From positions 806,001-870,000 of the forward strand of contig NC_060254.1 of NCBI RefSeq assembly GCF_921293095.1: 64,000 nt of DNA, given 5' to 3'. The DNA is from Ischnura elegans (taxonomy: Eukaryota; Arthropoda; Insecta; Odonata; Coenagrionidae). Positions 33,769 to 46,800 of this stretch are shown here, one piece after another; the stretch's first letter is position 1; each line of letters opens with the position of its first letter. The position numbers and the translations under genes are program-made. A model generated the notes under the pieces. That model was not told the DNA's origin. It did no database searches and saw only the letters and a list, made by a program, of their open reading frames with translations.

Positions 33769-34069
33769 CAGTGGTGGATCTATGGGTGCTATAGCCCCCA
33801 TGGGTATGGAACACTTTCTCATTCAGCCATTCTCTTGTAAGTTCAAAATAAAACAAAACGCTAAAGTTGCTGCCGTGAGGTAGTGATGTCATTCAAGTTC
33901 CAGTTCATTAACTCCTTCAGGTATAGCTGCTACCCCCCCCCCCCCCCCCCCCCCCCCTTGGGTATCCAATTTACACTAGATAGAATGGTAATTTTGTTCG
34001 GACCCCCACTACTGCTGAGAGGTTACCCACTACGTGGCCCCCCTTGTCCCAATCCTGGATCCGCCACTG
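33769..34069. mobile_element. hAT-like MITE with perfect 8-bp TSD
   Basis: Ends are CAGTGGTGGATCTATGG and the complement of CAGTGGCGGATCCAGGAT. Flanks are a perfect 8-bp duplication CCCGCTTC (33761-33768 and 34070-34077). The right part matches the left part of the element at 24980 in inverted orientation. It contains a 25-nt C run (33933-33957). Bases 33806-33931 are copied exactly, inverted, outside the element. Confidence 0.85.
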
Positions 34070-34272
34070 CCCGCTTCTATACTACTACTTCAACTCATAT
34101 GGTTTGCTGTTGTATACATCCTTGAAAACATTTCTTTCCCTGAATGAGCAGCTATACCTGAAGGAGTTAATGAACTGGAACTTGAATGACATCACTACCT
34201 CACGGCAGCAACTTTAGCGTTTTGTTTTATTTTGAACTTACAAGAGAATGGCTGAATGAGAAAGTGTTCCAT
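33806..34272. repeat. 126-bp perfect inverted repeat with 215-bp spacer
   Basis: 33806-33931 and 34147-34272 are exact reverse complements over 126 bp. The outer ends are ATGGAACACTTTC and its complement. The spacer (33932-34146) holds a 25-nt C run, the right end of the hAT-like MITE with its target duplication, and 70 bp of flank. The left arm is wholly inside the MITE and the right arm wholly outside, so the structure is not a simple TIR. A transcript would fold into a 126-bp duplex. Confidence 0.95.
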
Positions 34273-34336
34273 TTCATAACTTTTCTTTCTCTTCCATTAA
34301 CTGAATTATTTCAATAAATTACAATTCAGTGTCCAA

Positions 34337-34432
34337 ATATTCAATTGAATATTGGTATTTTCAATTGAATATTTGGAAATTCAATTGAATTTTCAGAAAT
34401 TCACTTGAATCGGTTGATTTTTTCCAATAAAG
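34337..34432. repeat. TTCAATTGAA repeat element, second locus
   Basis: Four copies of an ATTCAATTGAAT/TTCACTTGAAT core with TTTGGAA spacers, ending in GATTTTTTCCAATA. This end is the inverted counterpart of the left border of the array at 20049-20298, so both belong to one dispersed family. Confidence 0.8.
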
Positions 34433-36200
34433 ATACTTTAAATGCAGTAACTTGGCAGATTCACACTGCAAACCTATATCACATTGCTGTGCCTTTGCCC
34501 CTTCCCTTTGAAGGCAACTACGTCACATGCAAGATCAGACATGTTCGTCCCTTGCTCCTCCGCTTGTAGCCTCATTGCTTAAAAGACAGAGGGATTACGC
34601 TCCTTCCCCTCTCCTTCAGCGCTCTTCACTTACAAGCATTTACGATGTCTTCTATCCGCCATTTAGTCCAACAATGTACACAGCCGTTTGAGTTTTAATG
34701 CAATCATGATTTTCAATTGCAGCAATACTCATAACAGTGTCTGAAGATGATTTTAGAAAAATCAGGCCCTTAGCATAATGGGAATTACTTGGCAAGACAG
34801 ATGTTGACTATTAACCAGGTATTGTCCTTCAAAACTACGCGTTTCTTAAGTTTGATATGCGATTACTATTTGCAGCATAAATACTGAGAGATTCCCACTC
34901 GTAGCAGTAAATTTAGGATGCCCTCTGGAGTGAAAAATCTCGATCTTTTTCATGTTCACCTCTGAGGTACCGACACGACGGTGCAATGCTTATGAGTAAG
35001 TAATGCAAATAGGAGCATTGTAAAAATACATCACTAAAGGAGAAACTCTCCAATGTACCGCTTGTTTTGTGACTTAGGGTTTCATATGACTGACTCATGC
35101 TGAAAACCTAGGCTACTCGGTTTCCCTTGGACTTGCAACCGGGCAATGGGGGGCTTATTATTATCATAAGAAATTCGTATAAGAGATGCACCCCCCATTT
35201 TTGGCAGCAATTTCTGGAAAAAAGGCGCAACTCTTACACCCGTTTATAATAAGGTACCTACTCGTCCTTACCTAAGTGTGTCCCGAACCCTTCATTTGCC
35301 AGAGCCTTTTGCTACTTCTACCTGTGTGTCAGGATTCAGACTAATTTTTCCATTTTCAATTTTCCCTGATTTACAGTCAGAATTGTTTATTTCCCTGACA
35401 TTATATCAATAGCAAAGGAGTCGTATTAAGGGATTTTGTGTACATTATATTGTGAAATTAAGTAAAAAAAATGCTAGTAGTAAAAGGATAAAAAGTCCAA
35501 TAGCACCGAGTTGGTACAACTCCCTTCCATCCTGCCAGGACAACAACAAAATGCCTACATTGCCGCTTGAATACAGCAACATTCTGTTCATTCAACCATG
35601 ATTTTTATCTTTTCGCTAGCACCTCTGGAGTTTTTTCCCCAGCTTACAGTCCAGATTTTTATTTCCCTGACCAGTATGAACCTTGCAGTTGTTATCCCTT
35701 CTAACCTGGCACTCTTGTACTCAACCCTGCACTGATGCCTTCCATCTCCAACGAGACAACTTTGGCTGGCATGACTCCAGATTAGGGTAATCCTAAAAAT
35801 CCAGAAAGCTTTCAGTGACAACATGCTTATTTTAATGTTATTATTGCATCATTGGTCCATTAACTGTGTTGATATATTGAATTTTTGTATTAATCGCGGT
35901 GTCTTATCAGTGTTCAATTGTCAATTCCATTGACCCTCTTTTTTTTCTTCTTTTGCTATGAATGAATGACTTTTTTTTCCCCAGTTGTACGTTGTCTATG
36001 TGAACATGAAGGTGGTCAATTAAATCAATTTTTCTTGATGCGTGTGCATCCATCTCCGACTTCATTGAAATCAAGAATGAATTAGCAAATCCAATAAACT
36101 GGACCACCAGACGTCTCCCCCTGACGGCATTACACTCTCAAACCGAAGAGCAACCCAAAGAAAATCAGAGTCTAAGGAATCCAGGAGTGCTGAGAGCAGT
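34433..36200. other. No gene recognised
   Basis: AT-rich intronic sequence. Two diverged blocks of about 50 bp containing TTTATTTCCCTGAC occur near 35340-35400 and 35630-35680. A G-run/C-run inverted pair (AATGGGGGG and CCCCCCATT) at about 35146-35205 could be a small MITE. Neither is certain. Confidence 0.4.
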
Positions 36201-36208
36201 GCCTAAAG

Positions 36209-36236
36209 AATCCTACATGCAACTGCATGTAGGATT
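36209..36236. repeat. Perfect hairpin, 13-bp arms and 2-nt loop
   Basis: AATCCTACATGCA, two bases, then its exact reverse complement. GCC (36201-36203) and GGC (36238-36240) further out could extend the pairing. No transcription signal is seen. Confidence 0.85.
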
Positions 36237-39200
36237 TGGCTTTCACCTCAAAAGGATGCACCAAATACACACAATCTAAGCAATCATCAGTTACAAGGAG
36301 AACGTGTATTAACTCACTGATGAATACGCTAAAAAAGAACTCTTTTTGCCAAGCCTTATGGCCTCCACCTATGATTGGCTTTTTGCCTCAATTAAGCGGA
36401 AAGGGCAGGCAATTACATGAACACTCGGGTTTTCTTCTTGGAGGTTTATCGAGAATAAGAGGTTGCCCCTATAATTTGATAGTCTCAATAACTGGCTAAT
36501 GTGCATAGTTAACCCTCTGATTGACACATCAAAGTCACTCACAGAAGTGGGTGCACCGCTGCAATTTTGCTGCAAATATAAATGGCATTCCGATTATAAA
36601 GGTGGAGGTATTTTCCGATATGTAAAGGCTTATCAAGGTTTTAAATTTGCGTGCTTGCGATTTTATTACACTGAGAAAATGTTTTAAATCATCTTCATTC
36701 ACATCTTGGTCTTATTTACCTTTGTGTCTGCTTTCTATTGTCTCTTGAGACAATACCGATCTTATTTAAATTGTGTTAACATCATCAGCAAACAATTTTT
36801 GACCCATTAATTTTATGCTGTGAATGCGACTGTTTGAATGATTTACAATGTCATATATAATACCATCAGTAGTAAATAATTGTGAAATGCATCTTCTTCT
36901 CTCTCACTCCTCAAACTCTGTTCTATGTCACATAATTACTGAGATACTCAGAGGATATATTATCCAGATATCAGAAATACTGCATCTTACGTAGAAAACT
37001 GAGTACCTGCAGACACAACCATAAAATACAAACACCATGAAACAGAGGCCAAAAACCAAAATATGCTGCAATTTGCAGCAGGCGTGCCCTTCAGCTCTGG
37101 TTAATGCTGCATCTGACCACACTCTTCAGCCCATATACGGCTACACAAGTCTCATGCATATGACATTCAGTGTTAAAAAGTATAGATAGCGTAGCGGATG
37201 ACGCGGCTGGGGCGACTGCAGCGCATTCAGCGGAAGTTTTCTGTAAACTAGCACCCTCCCCTACCGTTTCCTCTCCCTCCAGTCCCCATTCCATTTTTAT
37301 TCTTGTTTGGCGTGTTGCATGCTGTAGGGATACTATGCGGTATATCATTGAAATAAAATCACAAAATGTGCAAAGCAAATGCCAATTTATTTTATAAAAA
37401 TTAACATAAAAAAGTCACTCAGTGGCCAAGTACAATGATTTGAATTAGTAGATACATAAACACTAAACACAGGATGGCGATAGCCTGACTAGCATCTCTC
37501 CATGCCTCACTTGTGTCCACATAAGTCCTCGCACCCATACACACACAGCGAACTATAATTCCTCAGTGTCATCACAAATTACGGGATAGGTACACCACAA
37601 AGAAAATTCTTTTACCAGTGGCCACTTCACTGCACTGAATGTAAGATTATTGATTGTTGAAACACACAAATTCGTAAGCAAAATCAAGATCACCATACAA
37701 GTGTTAATGGGCTGAATATACGTGACTACTTTAGATGATCACTTTTTCGATAATATAACGTTGTCAACCACTTCACACACAGGCTTAAAAACTTGATGTA
37801 GAGGGAATGAACCCTTTGAGTGCGGATGGCATAGCATTGATGCCCATCGTAGGTCCTGCCAACGGGCGGGTGGCATCACATTGATGCCACGCCGGCCTAT
37901 GTCCTTCAATCGCTCCCTACGCTCCTCCGCTCTGTTCTATCTACTCTCATGATGGTTTCCCGCACACAAAATGGATTAGGCTACCTGCATATGCCTTCCG
38001 TTTTTGAAAAATAGTTTATATTTTTTGAGTAAATTTTTTTTACATTTATGGAGTACTTTTTTATTTGTAAGATTTTTCGCCATTACAAAAAAATTTAAAA
38101 GTGATATTTTCTTTACTTTTCTGAATATTTGTACTAAGTGTTGCCACATTTGAAGGTTATTATTTTCGTTTTAGTCCTATTAAAATTGTTCAAACAATAT
38201 TTCCTTTCATCTCATTGACGAAAAATATTTTCGTATTTCAAATCACGGTCACTATACCTACACACGCAAAACACAGTTGAATAATCTGTTACTGTTTTTA
38301 TTAATGTTTAAAATTAATATTTACATAATGCTGTTATAACTCCTAACATTCTTCCATAATATATTTGCCACTCATTTTCTGAACGATCCTTTCAATAGGG
38401 GTCTGATTATATTGGCTACGGAAGAAGAAATAGTTTTAGACTTTTTCTCATTTATTTCGTATGAGTTTGTTAAAGTTACTAGGTGGGAATAATTACGACC
38501 AACAATTCGTTATTCACGGGAAATAATGAAGGTTCTAGGGAAACTTTTATATTTTTTCCATTTTGAAGGAGATATTAGAATTGGGGAAATCCTTGGGGAA
38601 AAAATGATCAAATTTCGGGGCTCAAATAAAAAAGTTGTTTTCTGTCACCGCGGAATAGACTACAAGTCGCTCTGTGTCGCCTGTTATCTCTATTTTTAGA
38701 AGTATTTTTGCTATTCTTATTAGAAATCTATGCAACTATTCTGTTGTGTGCATGTCGTAGAAAAGGTCAGCTCTTCCTTCTCAGTTTTTGCGACTCTCGT
38801 TATTAGTACAGTCTCTCCTTCGGACATCTTTCAATTGCGTGCATTTTCACTCCTCTATAGAGATTTTTTTTCTACTATTACCATATGGCCTTTTTCCATT
38901 GGACATTTTGGTATTTTACATATGTTTAGCCACTTACATGGAATATGGGAGACATCTTCGTTTTTAACTTTATTCCTATTTTCAAACCCCAAAGACCGTT
39001 TATGTATCAGCCTTTGGTCAACTAGGCTTAGAATATCTCCTCGCAATAAAACTACCTCTGGCACAATTTACTCAAGTGTATGCATGGAACACTGGGTCTT
39101 CTCCGTGAAGGTTTTTTTTTTAACTTTGAAGCAATTTACATATTTTACTTCGACCAAATAGAGCTATTATAATCAGAAAAGAAAGTCAGCAAAATTTCTA

Positions 39201-39694
39201 TGCGCAAAGAAACAATTATTTTTGCATTATTATACGTTGCCGTTTTATCTGGAGCATTCACGTTTAGATATTTCTTGTACGTCGGTTCTAAACTTTAACG
39301 CTTACATCTCTTTCTGACTGCAAAAGAGCAACCTCATCAGTCTTGTGCATTTTGTAAGTGTAATGTATTTTATTGTAGTATATTTTATAGGTGTTAACTG
39401 AGGTTTACGTTGAGGATGCAAGTATGTGGAGCTGGAGGAAATATTGTCGTCTGAGAGGCTTTGGTCCATATTGCCAATGCCTCTCAACATGCAGTTCTTC
39501 AAGGATAACCAAGCATAGGAATCTTACTCGTGGGGTATGGGAGACATTTTTGGTCCGATATACCTAATGTATGATTGTATGAAGTATTGTAATATGGCCA
39601 TCCATTCCAGATTATTGGAAAAGGTAGGAAAATATCTTCGATTTTTCCCTCCTTCACAGCACTTTTTCCCGAGACCGATTTCAACTGATTTTCC

Positions 39695-40345
39695 GTTACA
39701 TGCAGTTTGGCAGGAACCCTGGAGTAGATGATCCGATACCAAGAGACCCCTTGTATAAAATTCGACCCCTTTTGAAATTATTTACTCAAAGAATGAAAGA
39801 AATTTATTACACGTTTAAAGAACTCTGCTTCATTAGTCCAATGTGCTTTGGCGTCACAAACGCGGCATAACATTATATATGCTTTCTGAGCCTAATGGCC
39901 TCATGCAAGATGCTATAATTTACACTGGGGCGAAGGATCCTGATGTTGGAGGCAGGGGACATGCAAACAAAGTCGTGCGAAAATTAATCGATAGATTTCT
40001 CCTCAGTGGGCACAGTTTATACAGTCACGTAGCCACGATTTTGAAATGGGGGGTTTTTGCCGGAGGTTTGAGGGCCCTTCTGGAGGGTGCGGGGCCATTT
40101 TACCCGTTTTTGGCACCTCAACGGGGGTTGTTACCCATAACCCCCCCTCCCGTGGCTACTCTACTGAGTTTATACATGGAAAATTATAATCATCATAAAA
40201 ATTATAATAATCTGTTCAAATATCTATTGAGTTACTCAAAAAGACACACCACTGAAACTCTAAGGACAAACAGAAGAAATAATCCTCCTCACGTCCTTAG
40301 AACGACTAAAGTGGCGAATCAGTATAACTCTGATGGTGTATGATG
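39695..40345 (+). pseudogene. piggyBac transposase remnant with in-frame MITE
   Basis: The upstream part (about 39695-39845) reads FGRNPGVDDPIPRDPLYKIR and then LFTQRMKEIYYTFKELC. The open frame at 39843-40343 then reads LWRHKRGITLYMLSEPNG, YTGAKDPDVGG and a KVVRKLIDRFLLSGHSLY stretch. These are conserved DDE_Tnp_1_7 (piggyBac) blocks. A 145-bp MITE splits the motif after HSLY; reading resumes at LYMENY. MITE plus duplicated target equals 153 bp, so the frame is preserved. Frame changes upstream make the gene inactive. Confidence 0.8.
40022..40166. mobile_element. 145-bp hAT-like MITE inside transposase
   Basis: Flanked by AGTTTATA on both sides (40014-40021 and 40167-40174), a perfect 8-bp duplication. 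Ends are CAGTCACGTAGCCACG and the complement of CAGTAGAGTAGCCACG, rich in G and C runs just inside. It has no stop codon in the frame of the host transposase, adding 51 codons in total. It is a different family from the GGCGGAT-ended MITEs. Confidence 0.85.
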
Positions 40346-41183
40346 TGCAGATGCTCCAGGGCTGTGTTTGAACCCTTTTTTCAAAGAATTTCACAATTAT
40401 TAGTTAATATTTTCAGCATTAACGCAAAAGAAAATTACAAAAAGATAAAATAACTTTCATATGTTTGCATCCAAATCTAAGTTACTAGTAAATTTAAAAA
40501 TTTAGATGTGAAAATTTAAATTCAAAAACTTTTATTTACCTAAAATTTGATGCATGGATAGTGGATGACATCTGAAAAATTATTTATCTTATTTTATAAT
40601 TCAATTCCGCCATCATTTCAGAAATTATTTCAAGCTCCTTAGTTGCTATGTAAAAATATGTTGTCCGTCGTTTCTAATGTTTGTGTGACGGGTTGCATAA
40701 ATATCTGGAGCATTTATCACATGGGTGCGGATGGCATCACTGTGATGCCATTAACAAATTGTTTAATAAATTGTCAAATTAATATAAAAATCCCTTTTTT
40801 ATTGAAATTGTTTTCATATTTTTGAAAAACAAAGTGAATGCAGTGAAAAAAAATTCTCCGCCAATGTGAAACAACTCTGAGAAAATGTTAACGCAATGAA
40901 AAGGTTAAACTAAAATAGAATCAACAACTATATACAAACAATGCCTAAAAACGTACATTGCGAGAGCACAAGATCTAACCGGTCCACAGTTATGTAGATA
41001 TTTTTATAACGATCAAAACTTTCGAAATGAGGAGGCGAAATTTCATTGGCCGATCCATGATTGGTCAATGGGTGAGACAGAGGAAGCACACATATTTCAT
41101 ATTTCCTATTTATTATTAAAGACATCAACTGAGTGACATTATTCAAATTATGAAATAATTTTTTACGCAATAACTTTTATTAA

Positions 41184-43739
41184 CCCTCCAGCAGGCGCGC
41201 CATATTCTCTGACACTAGCGGGCGCGCGTGGCACTCAGTGCAACACTTGGTTTTCCGCTGATATTAATTACAAAAAATCGAATTAAGAAGCTTACATTCC
41301 TTACCTTGTTTTTTAATAGAACTTTACATAGTTTAGACATACAGTACAGATTTTTAAACACTTTTATAATTCAAAATTTTTATCATATTTTTAAAGCAAT
41401 GCCAAAAACTCAGTTTTTATGTCTTAAGGTTTTTCACGTCATTTACATATGTGCACTTATTTCAGGTAGTAATTGTTTCACAGTGCTTTCGGCAAGAAAA
41501 GTTATTACACCTCCCATATTTGATTGTCGTTGATATGTTCTTTGCACGGCCACACAATATGCACTTTCCACGTTTCTTGCTTGCTGTCTCGCTCACCTCT
41601 TCAACTTGCAAGTCTTCATTTTGATAACTTGACAAGAATATTTTAATGTCAGCTGGTAGAGATAATATGTTTGACCTGTTTTTCAAGTGTGCGTTCATCA
41701 ATGTGTACGATAAGGTTTTCAGGAATGTCCTCCTGCAATGTTCATTTGTAGGATTGTTTGCCCTATAAAATATGTGAGCATTGATTCCTGCAATGTCCAA
41801 AAATCTATAAAATAAAACTAATGGCCACCTTTTCGTAATTCTGGACACAGAATACATAAAACACATTTGGTCAACCATGTCGACACCTGTTTTTGTTGCA
41901 TCGTAATCTAATATAATACATGGTTTATTTGAACCTTCATGTCAATGTCAATTTCATCTGTGATCCCCTCATCATACATTGTTGAAAGCAACAACACCGC
42001 CTTGTTCTTCTTTGTAACATATGATTGGAGGGTAATGTCTTTCTGAAACCCGTAGAGAGATGACCCTACAGCGAGCGTCTTGTTTGGCAAAAATTCAGGC
42101 AGAAAATCTCTTTTATTTTTTTTTCAGCGTGCCAATGGTTGTAATGTTTTTTCTGAGGAGATGCTACTAGAGATGAGATACTAGTATACCAGTTATCTGT
42201 GGTAAGATTGCGATTAGTTGCCTCAATTGATCTTACAAGCCTCTTGACAACGTCTACTGGTGAGTTTGACACTAAATATGGACCGTTCATCTGCTTCCCG
42301 CAATACACTTCGAGATTACTGGTGAAGAATGTTTTGGCATCACACATAGCATAAAACTTTGTCCTGTATTTCGCGGGTTTGCTCGGTATATATTGAATGA
42401 AACTTCAACAGCATCTAAATGGTTGCAGCATTTCGTCAATTGCACAACTTCACTCATTTTATATGTTTTTTCACAATTTCCTATGATCGAGTTTATTATT
42501 GTTCGGATTGCAGCTAATTTATCTGTTTGTTTTTGGAAATCCCTACTTGCCCTGTCGTCAAATCTTACTGATCGCAAAATAAACAAAAATCGATTGTAAC
42601 TCATAGCTGCCCTTAGAATTTGCATTCCTGATCCATCTTCACTCCACAAGTCTAAAGAATTTGCATGAAAACATTTTTTCATGCCAATTAGAAAAAGTAT
42701 ACTCAGCACAGCCATAAATTCTGTTCTTCTCGTTTCCTTACTATCCCTTTCCCTTGAATAGTGGACAAGAGCAATTTTATTTTGAATGTACTTGTTTGTT
42801 TGCATCACAATTTCATCAATGTCTATATCTATACATTTTCGAAAAGCCGCAGCCTTATCAGGAGTATTTCTTGCACAGAGTTTTGTCCTTGGTAGGGTTT
42901 TCATAATGTTTTTGTGCTTGATCTTTGTAGCACCGCAAAAAGAAGTTTTTTTCCACTTGCAAGATTTATCAACTTTTCCAAAAAATAATTATTCTCACCA
43001 TCTATATCACAATCTTCAGCAGTAGTAGGTTCTTCCATGTCACCATCAGACGTAGCTTCATCAGAGTCTCTGCCGTTATCACCAGGGGAAATATTTTCCT
43101 CCTCATCTGTGTCATCGCTTTCCTCAATGCCGACTTCCTGTTCCTCGTCTGACAGCTCTTGTAGTACTCTCAGATAGTCTTCTTCTGTAATGAATCTTCG
43201 TGCCCTAAGCAGTGTGATATTTAGCTTTTGAATTTTTCTACATCGAAATCCCATAAAAGGACAACAAAATATCCTATGGAAATTATTCCTAAAAATGTAT
43301 TCACATCATAGGGCTCACGTTGGAGAAAATGCAACATGTCAATTTCTCTCCACAAACAGCTGCTTCGACACACCATACACTTAGCTGTTAGCTCAACCTG
43401 ATTCAGAGAAGGAATGGTGAAAACTCTTGTGTTCCCACCAACTAACCTCACGCTACATCGTACAGAAATAAACAATGCTGATCAATAATTGCCACTACGG
43501 GATAGTATTACATCACCAGGCGCGTTGCATAGAGTGCAACAAAGATGACCAGTTCATCTACTTATTCGCTTTATTTCGAAATTGGAGAAGCCAGGCGCTT
43601 GAATCAATAACAGAAATCTTCATAGTGATACACAGAAGGAATAATTGGTGCGTTTGGCTCACTGACCAACTACTATTAATAACGTGAGACCGAAACGGCA
43701 CAATGTTGTACTTTGTGCCACAGCACGACCGCTGGAGGG
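41184..43739 (-). mobile_element. piggyBac-type element B
   Basis: Bounded by TTAA on both sides (41180-41183 and 43740-43743), the hallmark piggyBac target duplication. The terminal inverted repeats begin CCCTCCAGC. Subterminal GTGGCACTCAGTGCAAC on the left corresponds to GTGGCACAAAGTACAAC inside the right end. The minus strand carries a broken transposase across 41462-43254. TIR sequences differ entirely from element A, so the two neighbours are separate families. Confidence 0.9.
41462..43254 (-). pseudogene. piggyBac transposase, frameshifted
   Basis: Pieces in minus-strand order: an acidic N-terminal region rich in Asp and Glu (EDYLRVLQELSDEEQEV; 42901-43254); LFLIGMKKCFHANSLDLWSE with MSYNRFLFILRSVRFDD (42287-42904); DAKTFFTSNLEVYCGKQ and NLTTDNWYTSI (42066-42347); KKNKAVLLLSTM (41908-42090); VDQMCFMYSVSRITKRWPLV and a C-terminal Cys-rich finger (CILCGRAKN, CNNFSCRKHC; 41462-41878). 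All Asp-bearing blocks of the DDE_Tnp_1_7 fold are recognisable. At least four frame changes prevent a full product. The finger domain is typical of piggyBac C-termini. Confidence 0.9.
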
Positions 43740-43865
43740 TTAATCAAAACTATCTTACGAAACAATAGCGTTAGTTCAGGAAAACTTCTGGCAAACCGCT
43801 GGTGTTGCACGCTGTCAACAGTTCGCCCGCTCTGTGCCTCCACTGTGGTCTCATGTCAAAACATC

Positions 43866-46800
43866 AATAGCAGTAGTAGTAACCTTTATTTGCCCAGCGG
43901 ACACTGAACACAGTAAAAAATACATGAGTTGAGTGTATAGGACACGTCATATACATATAAATGTTGCAGACAATAATAAAATAAAATACACAAGTGTATG
44001 GCACCATAATTTGACCAAAAGAAGTTCATAAAGTACATAAAATTTATTCCATATTCAATATGATTATTTTTTCCCCAAAAATTCCTTTACGGAATAAAAC
44101 TGTTCTTTCCTTAAAAACGTTATTAATTTCCTTTTGAACAGGACTGGGTCCATTTCGTACTTAAAATCAGTAGGGAGCCTGTTCAGCACAAGAAGGCCCA
44201 TGGATTTAGGCCCCAAGGATGCATTTAAAGTCCTGCAATATGTTTGATGCAGATCTCTACAGGCTCTAGTTTGGTGGGAATGAACATTGTCATTAGACAT
44301 ATAATTAAATAAATTTCTTTTAGCAAACATGCTTATAACATAAATGTAAATGCATGGAACTGTCAAAATATTTAACCTTTTGAAAAAGGAAAGACAAGGT
44401 GCATTAAAAGGAGCATTACATATTAATCGTATTATACATTTTTGAGCTTTGAAAATTGAATCAGAATGGGTGGAAGAACCCCAGAACAGAATACTATAGA
44501 TAATTAAAGAATAAAATTCTCCGTAATAAATTGAGAGTAAAATATCAAGGCTTACAGTTTTCCTGATACTTCTGATAAGGAAGCAAATAGAGTTCAACCT
44601 GTTACGAAGATTGCATATATGTTCGTCCCATGACACATTTTTATTTAAAACAACTCCCAGAAACTTGGAACTAGAAATCTGGGGTATGCGTGATCCCCCT
44701 AGATCAATGGTCAATAAAGCAGGGGGTTTATTTTTATTGGAAAAGTATATAAGTCCAGACTTGTCAGGATTGAGTTTCAAAAGATTTTGTGTACACCATT
44801 CACACAGGAGTTCAGAAACTCTAGATGCCCTCAAGGACAAATTGTTTAACGATGGTGCTGATACAATTACATTAGTATCATCAGCATATAAAATTGGCTC
44901 AACTCCTTGAACCGTCTGCAAAATTTTTGGCAGATCATTAATGTAAAGTAAAAATAGGATAGGGCCCAGGACTGAGCCTTGGGGTACGCCTAATGTAACT
45001 TCTTTACTGGGAGAAATAAAATTAGTGCCATTCTTTGATAAAATAACCTGTTGATGCCTCGCACTGAGGTAAGATTTTATCCAGTTATAAGGGATACCTC
45101 GAATACCATAGTGTCCTAATTTGGACAAGAGTAACTGATGATTGACTAGGTCAAAAGCCTTGGAAAAATCAAAAAATAGCCCCAAGGTTTCGATTCTGTT
45201 ATCAAGATTTGAAAGTATTAAATTTACCAAATGATAGGTGGCTGTAGATGTAGATCTGCATTTCCTAAAACCATTCTGTGAGCCAGACAAAAGGTTGGAA
45301 AATTCAAGAAATGATACAAGTCGATTATGGAAGACCTTTTCAAATAGTTTCCCTATCTGATTTAGTAAGGATATTGGACGATAAGAATTCATATCCTGTT
45401 CGCTACCTTTGCCTTTATATAGTGGTACAACTTTGGCAGATTTAATGGCATCAGGAAAAACTCCAAGTTGTAAGGATTTGTTCATTAAAAAAAGTATATG
45501 TTCCTTGATAGAATTAGCTGATTTTTTTATCACAATGCCTGGGATGCCATCTATACCAGGACTACTTTTGTTAGGAATTTTTTTAATGATGTTCATCAGT
45601 TCCAATTCAGAGCAAGGGAACAGGTACAAAGAATTAGGCAGGCTTGGGTTTAAAGAATGATTGACAGGAATTGAAGTATTTGTAGTAGTCTGGTGGGACA
45701 AATAAAACTCATTTAAGTTAGATGCCATTTGAAAATAGTCAGAAATAATATTACCAGTGGAGTCCAGTAATTTGAAATCATGATGATCATTAATAGAACT
45801 CTTAGCTTCCTTTATGATCTTCCAAATTTCTTTAGATTTATTATCGGGATTAAGAATTCTACAGTTGTTAAATGTTTTCTTAGCCAATTGTAACTTTTGA
45901 CGGTACATTTTTTTTAATGTTCTATACTCCATGCAATCAACTGAGTTATATTTATTTTTATAGGAAATAGCTAGTTCCTTCATTTTCCGAGAGAGGTATC
46001 GTATTTCGTCAGTAACCCAATGGTTTCTATTACTTAAATACAAGTTTCTAGTTTTTTGGGAGACCAGGGGAAAACAAATGTCAAAATAATACTGATATAA
46101 AGAATAAAAATACTCAAATGAGTCATTATAGGATCTGAGTTGATATAAATTAGACCAATCATGGGCCTTCAACATATTATTAAAGATATTAAAGTTTTGC
46201 TCTGTAAACTGCCTTTTATAAATTTTCTTACAATAACTAGGAGATAAGATTAAAATCTTGCATAACAGAGGATAATGATCAGAAATGTGGGACTTAATTA
46301 CTTCAGTATTTACATTTCCCAAGCCAATGTTCGTTAAAATATTATCTGTAATAGTAGAAGAATGGCCATTTACCCTAGTCGGTTCTGCATTAGTAACACA
46401 AATATTATAAGAAGTAAGGATAGCTAAGAATTCCTGTTTAGCTTTGGAATTACTTGAGAAATCACAATTAAAGTCCCCAGTTATAATTAAATTAGGTTTT
46501 GGTATAGCATCATGAATTAACTCTAATAGTTTAGCAAGTTTGTTAAGGAAAACATTAAAATCACTCGATGGTGAACGATAAATAGATAATAAATGATATT
46601 CAACATTGTTTACCCTGAGACCCACTATACAGGACTCAAAGGACAACTCTTCATTGAGAAAATCCTGTGAAAAGCAGGTCGGGAAAAAGCATACACACTG
46701 TGAAACTAAAACTAATACGCCTCCGTTTCTATGCTTCGTCCGGCAAAATACATCAGCGATGGAATAACCAGGTAGATTTAAAAATTTCAAATCACTTAAT

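Larger units (their letters stand above)
37812..40904 (+). mobile_element. piggyBac-type element A, decayed
   Basis: The right end is followed by TTAA (40905-40908) and the left end is preceded by TGAA (37808-37811, presumably a mutated TTAA). The ends match as CCCTTTGAGTGCG against CCTTTTCATTGCG. Subterminal dyads of the form GGCATCA-N3-TGATGCC occur at 37870-37890 and 40731-40751, with a degenerate one near 37826; they are probable transposase sites. A + strand transposase remnant lies at 39695-40345. The element is in intron 4, 279 bp from element B. Confidence 0.7.
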
